This document shows positions 58,899-64,000 of a stretch of DNA of 64,000 nt, in pieces (position 1 is the stretch's first letter; each line of letters opens with the position of its first letter). Location: contig VWYX01000342.1 in the NCBI GenBank assembly GCA_013396525.1, forward strand, positions 124,001-188,000, read 5' to 3'. Source of the DNA: Chaetorhynchus papuensis. Lineage: Eukaryota > Chordata > Aves > Passeriformes > Rhipiduridae. The translations under genes and the position numbers were made by a program. Below the pieces are notes generated by a model that saw only the letters and a program-made list of their open reading frames with translations, did not search any database and had not been told where the DNA came from.

Positions 58899-61800
58899 CT
58901 AAATTTTATTTCTTTTTCAAACTTTCCTGAAAAGTTGTTATGTCTTCCATAAAGTTTTCACTTTGGGTGATAGACGAGAGCAAAGACATTATCCAGATTG
59001 TTGGGTTATCTCCTTTTCCTTGGAAGTATTGGCGGAAAAGGAAAATATGATGGTTTATATTTGTGCTGAACAAATTCTTTGCCTTCTGTCATAAAGAGTT
59101 CACTGACACCAGGACTAAGGTGAGGGCTTTACAGTTGAAAGCATCATTGGTGAGTGAATATAATTTTAAGTTCTGTAGCAGTCATCACATGTCCATAAAC
59201 TGCACAGCATTTGTGCATTCAGTGTAGCTGAGATTTTCTTGATTTACTTCTTTCGTGTCTTTGCCCTTTTCATTCACTCTGCAAGCTATTCATGCTTTCA
59301 GAAGCAAAAATTGTTCCCCCTTGCCTGCACTGAAAGTTCCTCATTTTTTTGTTTAATGCATCTTTTCAGAGATGCTTCTGTAGACCCTTACTATGACCCT
59401 GGATGTTACCTATCATATCTGTGAATCGTTCAGATAATCAGCAGATTAAAAGGTTTTAATCAGTGCGGTGAAGTTTTTTTCTCTAATCAGTGCAAGGAAG
59501 ATTTCTTTATCTCTTTGACCCACTTCCTATGAACAGAATGGATTTTTTTTTGTTTCTTTGAGAAAATACAACGTCCAGTCTCAGGAAAAAGCTACTTGGG
59601 CTATTCTGCCAATTAGAACCAGAATGGAATAATCTCAGAGCAGACTCAACACTTATTTGACTGTCCTGTATTGGATAATGGAGGATGGATTACAGGGGAC
59701 TAGGTGTCAGGATAATTTGATTTTCCTGTGCTCTTACAGTTCAATGGCATCTGTGTCTGCTTATCTGGGAGAAAAACTGGAACCAAAGACTTTTAAATGA
59801 ATAACTGCCCACACATGTCATAGAACAGATGCAACATGGATTATTCACAAATAAATCATCCTGCAGAATTAAAACTCTGACAGCAAAGTCTGGGAACCTC
59901 AGTCCATAGTAGAACTGAATACAGAAAATACTGAAAATATTTTTTACACGGAGGGATGACAATTTACACAAAGGCACAATTATATCATCAAGTTTCTAGC
60001 ATACACTTTGGTGGAAATCAAAGAAGTGTGCTCCTCAGAAAATGGATGGCAAACTGTTTCATAGGAAAGTGTTCCAGGGACTGGTCTGGCAGAGAAACAG
60101 GCATCTCCCCAGGCTTGATAGTGAAATTTGTATGGCACTTTTTGCTCCTTGCCCCCGCTTCCACCCACCCTGCACCTGTAGTCTTTGCCAAAGGATGTAA
60201 CTTACTCTTCTTTAGCTGTTTCACTTGCCTTTATGGTCTGAGAACACTCTCCCAGCCTGGAGCAGGTGTGAAAACTTAGACCAGCAGCTGTGGGATTTTA
60301 TGCTTCAAAAGGAATTGGCATTGGTGCAATGATCATGTTTTGTACTTGCTTGTCCTTTTAAAATCACCTCCCGTTTTTATCTAAATGGAACCATGTGATC
60401 CTTGGGAACTGTGAACTCCTCAAAGATGATTTTCTGTTCAGCATCCTCATCTAGGTCCATTTACTCCTCTGGTTTTCGTCATGTTTGTTCTTCAAGCCTT
60501 TTTTCCATCATCTTACATAGGTGTCAATTATCATCTTCCACTCTCTCTTCAAGCAGGCCTTTTGAATGAATGTTGCCAACTTTCCCTTGGTGTCCGGAGT
60601 ATTTATGAAGTGTTTTAGAAGTCCAGCAGAGAAAAGGAATGAGACACTCTAAATTAAATGGCAAAAGGGTGGTGCCAAACTTGTTTTGAATACAGCCCAA
60701 GGCACACAATGCAAAAGGATTAGTTCAGGTACCAACAGCTCAGACTGTGGTGTTTTGTGTGGGTTGGCTTTTGGACTGTGTGCTACTATTAGACAAGTAT
60801 TGTAACAAATTAGGAAACCATTTTTTGCCAGAAGAGTGTGAAGCCTAAAGACATGCATTGACTTCTTCAGACAGAAGATTTCTTTTTGTTATATCTTTCC
60901 ATGGTTTTGTGTGTGGGTGAAAGAGAGGGTACATGAACAGGTGCTCTATGACTTTAATGTTAGGGTTTGGGGAGAATATACGTGCCACATGCAGTGGGGC
61001 TGGAGACCCTAAATAAAGGAGATGGGAGAAAGAAGGTAAGAAGTGTAGTGGATTCAAAGCACAAGGTTGGGAACTCAAAATGATAGAAGAGAGGGTGAGT
61101 AAAATGGAATCAGTAAGTAATAAAACAGTACATATTATTATGTTTGTTGTTCCTATTCAGACTATGTATATATGAAACATATCTGGCACAAAAACATGCA
61201 GAAAGGGCATTTGAAGCTTCTTGCACCATTCAAGGAGCAAGATGTACCAAATGATAGACACAGGCAGCGTCCCAGCTGTGGCTGTCACATTGCTGTCAGG
61301 GTACACACACTGCCTTTGCAGGGGAAGCAGCTGGGGGCCAAGGAATGGTGTGCAGGACCTTACACCTAATGCTCTTGGATTGTCTCAATAGGTGTAGTGA
61401 GCCACAGAGCAAAATGCTTTTTACACACAAAGCATAAACTGCTCTGTGTGCTTCTTCCCCACCTTTCTCCCCATGGACACCCAGAGGAACTCAGGACTGG
61501 AGCATGTGGCTGTGGAGCTGCAGTGTGGGACACTGCTGAAGACACCTCCTGGGAAGAGGATCAGGGCCTGATGGCCATCAGATGATCATTGAAAGAGCTG
61601 GTACTTTAAATGAGTTTATTCACAGTTAAACATTTCACAAGAGTTACTCAAGAGAACTTGTTTGTTAGAGGCAGGTGGTGACTAATCATCTCTTAGCCCA
61701 CCTTTACCACATTCAAGAGTTGTCAGAAAGCTGACAGGCAGAAAAACCTCTTAGTAGCTCGTCATTATAACAAGCTAACATAGGAGATACCGACCCCCGC

Positions 61801-63054
61801 TGCAGCTGGATTAAAATGGGAAAAATAGGGCTTCCAAGTTCCTTTTCCTTGTTCTTGGAGCTTCATTACTTAGGTAATGGCAAAAATATGTTCCTCACAT
61901 GGTGAAACTAATACATATATAATTCTCCTTCCCCACTCAGAAATTATTCATAACTTCCAAATTCAGAACTTTTTTTTTTTTAAACTCTTGTTTTGCTGTT
62001 GCAACTGAGATTAGAGATTTAGAGTCTTCCTTCAAGGTCCCATGAAGTGCCTTATGTGCTGCCTGTCAGCAGAACAAATAAGCCAGACTCCAGGGTTACA
62101 GGCCAAATTGTAAGCAGAAAGAAATGGCTAAGTGTTAGAGTATTCTCCAGGCTGGAGCAGATGTTGGGGTGCCCTGTATTCCATGGCTTCCAGGCAGTCA
62201 GTAGAGAAGTTCTGAGCTGGCTGGGATATAACTTGAGGAGTGACACAGCCATTTCCTTCGTCCTCAAGCTGAGGAGAGGCCAAAAGGCAGAATAAATCTG
62301 CTGTTATAACAATTCTGCTGAGATAGGGATGACAGTGGCTTGGGTGAGCAGAGAGAACTAGCTTAAAATGTAGCAGATGCTGCATTTAAGCCTTAAAAAA
62401 AAAAAAAAAGAAAATTAGTTGTGCAATGAGGAAAATATACTGTAGCTGGAACATAGAATACTGCAGGGATGAAAGGAAGATAGGTATCCTTTGAGATGGC
62501 AGATGTACTACCAAATATTTATTTCTTTTAAATATTTTCTTAAGTCTTTAAAGTAAGGTAGTAGCTTCTATTGTTTCCTTTGGCAGCTTATTCTAACCAT
62601 GAGTTTCTCAGTGTAATGAAATTCCACCTACAGTAAATCTTCTGAGTGCCTGGCTGTTCCTGAGGTTTAACTCTTCCTAGTCTGCTTCTCTGCTTATCTG
62701 TCTGCCCTGTATTGAGTCAATTCCAATATATTGTGAGACTGACATCAACAGTTCTGTCCCAGATGTCCTGGGGTGTCAACGGGATGAACTAAGTGTGACC
62801 CAGCCATCTCTACTTTCTATGATTCTCTTATTTTTCCACTTGGTTTGATCACTGAAAATTGCAGTCTTTACTCCTGCCTAAGAACTCATTCTTTTGATCT
62901 GGAGAACCACTCTCTGTAAATTCAGTGTATTTGTCACAGATGAAATCTGTGCGGTTTGAGCCCTGGATGATCCCAGTCCCACCAGCTGGCCTACTGTCCT
63001 GGTCAGTGGTCATCAGGCTGGGCTGGACTGGCTGTGTGCCTGTGTGGAAGGACT
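58899..63054. other. Intergenic region, no gene identified
   Basis: AT-rich unique-looking sequence. The segment at about 61600-61830 is repeat-free and has TAAT-type words (GACTAATCATC, GGATTAAAATGG). A 14-base A run lies near 62396. No exon of ADGRG6 or another expected neighbour was recognised on either strand. Confidence 0.6.
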
Positions 63055-63467
63055 AGAAAACATGCCCGAGGGAGTTGGGTTTGTTTAATCTCTAGAAGAG
63101 GAGGCCTGGGGTGATGAGTGACCTCATCACTCTCTATGACTCCCTGAAAAGAGGTTGTAGCCAGGTGGGGGCTGGTCTCTGCTGCTGTGCCTGCAGGGAG
63201 AGGATTGGAGGAAATTGCCTTAAACTGAGACAGAGGAGATTCAGATTAGATATTAGGCAAATTTTATTCACTCTTGAGGTGGTCAAGCACTGGAACAAGT
63301 TGCCCAGGGAGGTGGTGGAGACAGCATCCCTGGAAGTGTTCAAGATGTGTCTGCATCTGGCACTGGGTGATGTGGTTTAGTGGTTTAGGGACTACAATGG
63401 CAGCACTGCGTGGATGTTTGGACTTGGTTTTAAAGTTCTATTCCAACCCTGATGATTCTATGATTCA
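63055..63467 (+). mobile_element. CR1 LINE 3' end with ORF2 C-terminal remnant
   Basis: The element reads through GAAGAGGAGGCCTGGGGTG and ends with GATGATTCTATGATTC, the CR1 terminal repeat, in + orientation. The frame 63111-63380 is open to a TAG and encodes the CR1 ORF2 tail, with KLRQRRFRLDIRQILF and HWNKLPREVVETASLEVFK. It is truncated at the 5' side, has no reverse-transcriptase core and is therefore inactive. The upstream limit is approximate. Confidence 0.93.
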
Positions 63468-64000
63468 TTTAGTGAGATGCCAAGAAATCTAGCATCACTG
63501 TGGTGCCTGGAGATATGGAAAACATCTAATTTGACTAGGAAAAGAAAGACACAGGCTATTGTCCTTTCCAGGGAGACTTCTCTGATTTCCTAGCTATCAG
63601 AGGCCAGCTGAACCTTGGTGACTCACTCTGCAGGTCAGCCACCGTTTCTGAGCAGTTATGCCCCTTTTCATGTTGACCATATGCTTGAAGCCATAGCTGC
63701 AGTGACAGCAAACTGAGCTCTAGCTTTTCCTTCTGACAGCAGCCAGTGATCCAGTGTCCATGCTGAAGTGAGAAATGGGAAACAAACTGGAGCTTAAGGA
63801 GAACATTTGATCATATACGGAAAGCATTTTTTAAGACGTAATGTCTCAATCTATTCATTCTTAACTTGCTTTTCTCCAGCAGGAACTGCTGAGCTTATTT
63901 TAACCAACATCCTTCTTTGATTCATCCAAACTGCTTTTCGAAATTCCTCTACTCTGTTGCCATTGACTAAAACATTAAAAAGCAAGCTATGCTGGGGGAA
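63468..64000. other. Intergenic tail of the window
   Basis: No gene, repeat or structured element was recognised in this final 530 bases. Confidence 0.6.

Noticed and set aside
62740..62835. Possible CR1 remnant ending TTTCTATGATTCTC
   Set aside because: Only the last 12-14 bases resemble a CR1 tail; the preceding sequence does not match well enough to support a call.
16321..64000. Exons of ADGRG6, the expected neighbour beyond the HIVEP2 3' end
   Set aside because: No GPS/GAIN, seven-transmembrane or other adhesion-GPCR segment could be seen on either strand; the gene probably lies beyond the window.
1..64000. CRISPR array, operon, tRNA or rRNA genes
   Set aside because: No regularly spaced repeats, cloverleaf genes or ribosomal sequence were seen, and the sequence is clearly vertebrate nuclear DNA.

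Overview
The window is vertebrate nuclear DNA, almost certainly from a bird. Its coding exons are spliced, sparse and AT-rich in context. It carries CR1 LINE 3' ends of the avian type and several LTRs that resemble families I know from bird genomes. No prokaryotic organisation, CRISPR array or operon is visible. The LTR set makes me lean to a neoavian rather than a galliform bird, but that is only an inference.

Region 1 (1-16320) is the 3' end of HIVEP2 (Schnurri-2 / MBP-2) on the + strand. Four exons are read with consistent splice phases: 3556-3731, 6338-6439, 6967-7877 and 14645-15463. Together they encode the last 668 residues: the C-terminal pair of C2H2 zinc fingers, an acidic tract, a Ser/Pro-X-Arg/Lys repeat array and a conserved C-terminal tail ending in TGA at 15461-15463. 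The AT-rich 3' UTR runs to about 16320. The large central exon and the 5' part of the gene lie upstream of the window. The introns hold a CR1 stub, several very old repeat fossils and one stretch (about 13200-14070) that looks like conserved regulatory DNA.

Region 2 (about 16320-64000) contains no gene that I can support. A CpG-rich block (about 16405-16615) and an alternating CA/CG simple repeat (17009-17065) follow the HIVEP2 poly(A) site. The rest is a long intergenic stretch. It holds a 1.05-kb minus-strand solo LTR with an internal minisatellite (23492-24541), a minus-strand CR1 (34180-34602), a CpG-rich LTR (about 52830-53590), two further + strand LTRs close together (57394-57840 and 58555-58898) and a + strand CR1 3' end (63055-63467). 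Simple repeats, short exact tandem duplications and G-quadruplex motifs also occur. In mammals the neighbour beyond the HIVEP2 3' end is ADGRG6, but none of its exons could be identified here.

The only protein-coding system is HIVEP2, a nuclear zinc-finger regulator that binds kappaB-like enhancer sites. I did not find a convincing new biological system. The best candidates for follow-up are the CpG block just past the gene, the RUNX-type palindrome and its surrounding putative conserved element in the last intron, and the pair of ancient LINE-like tails.
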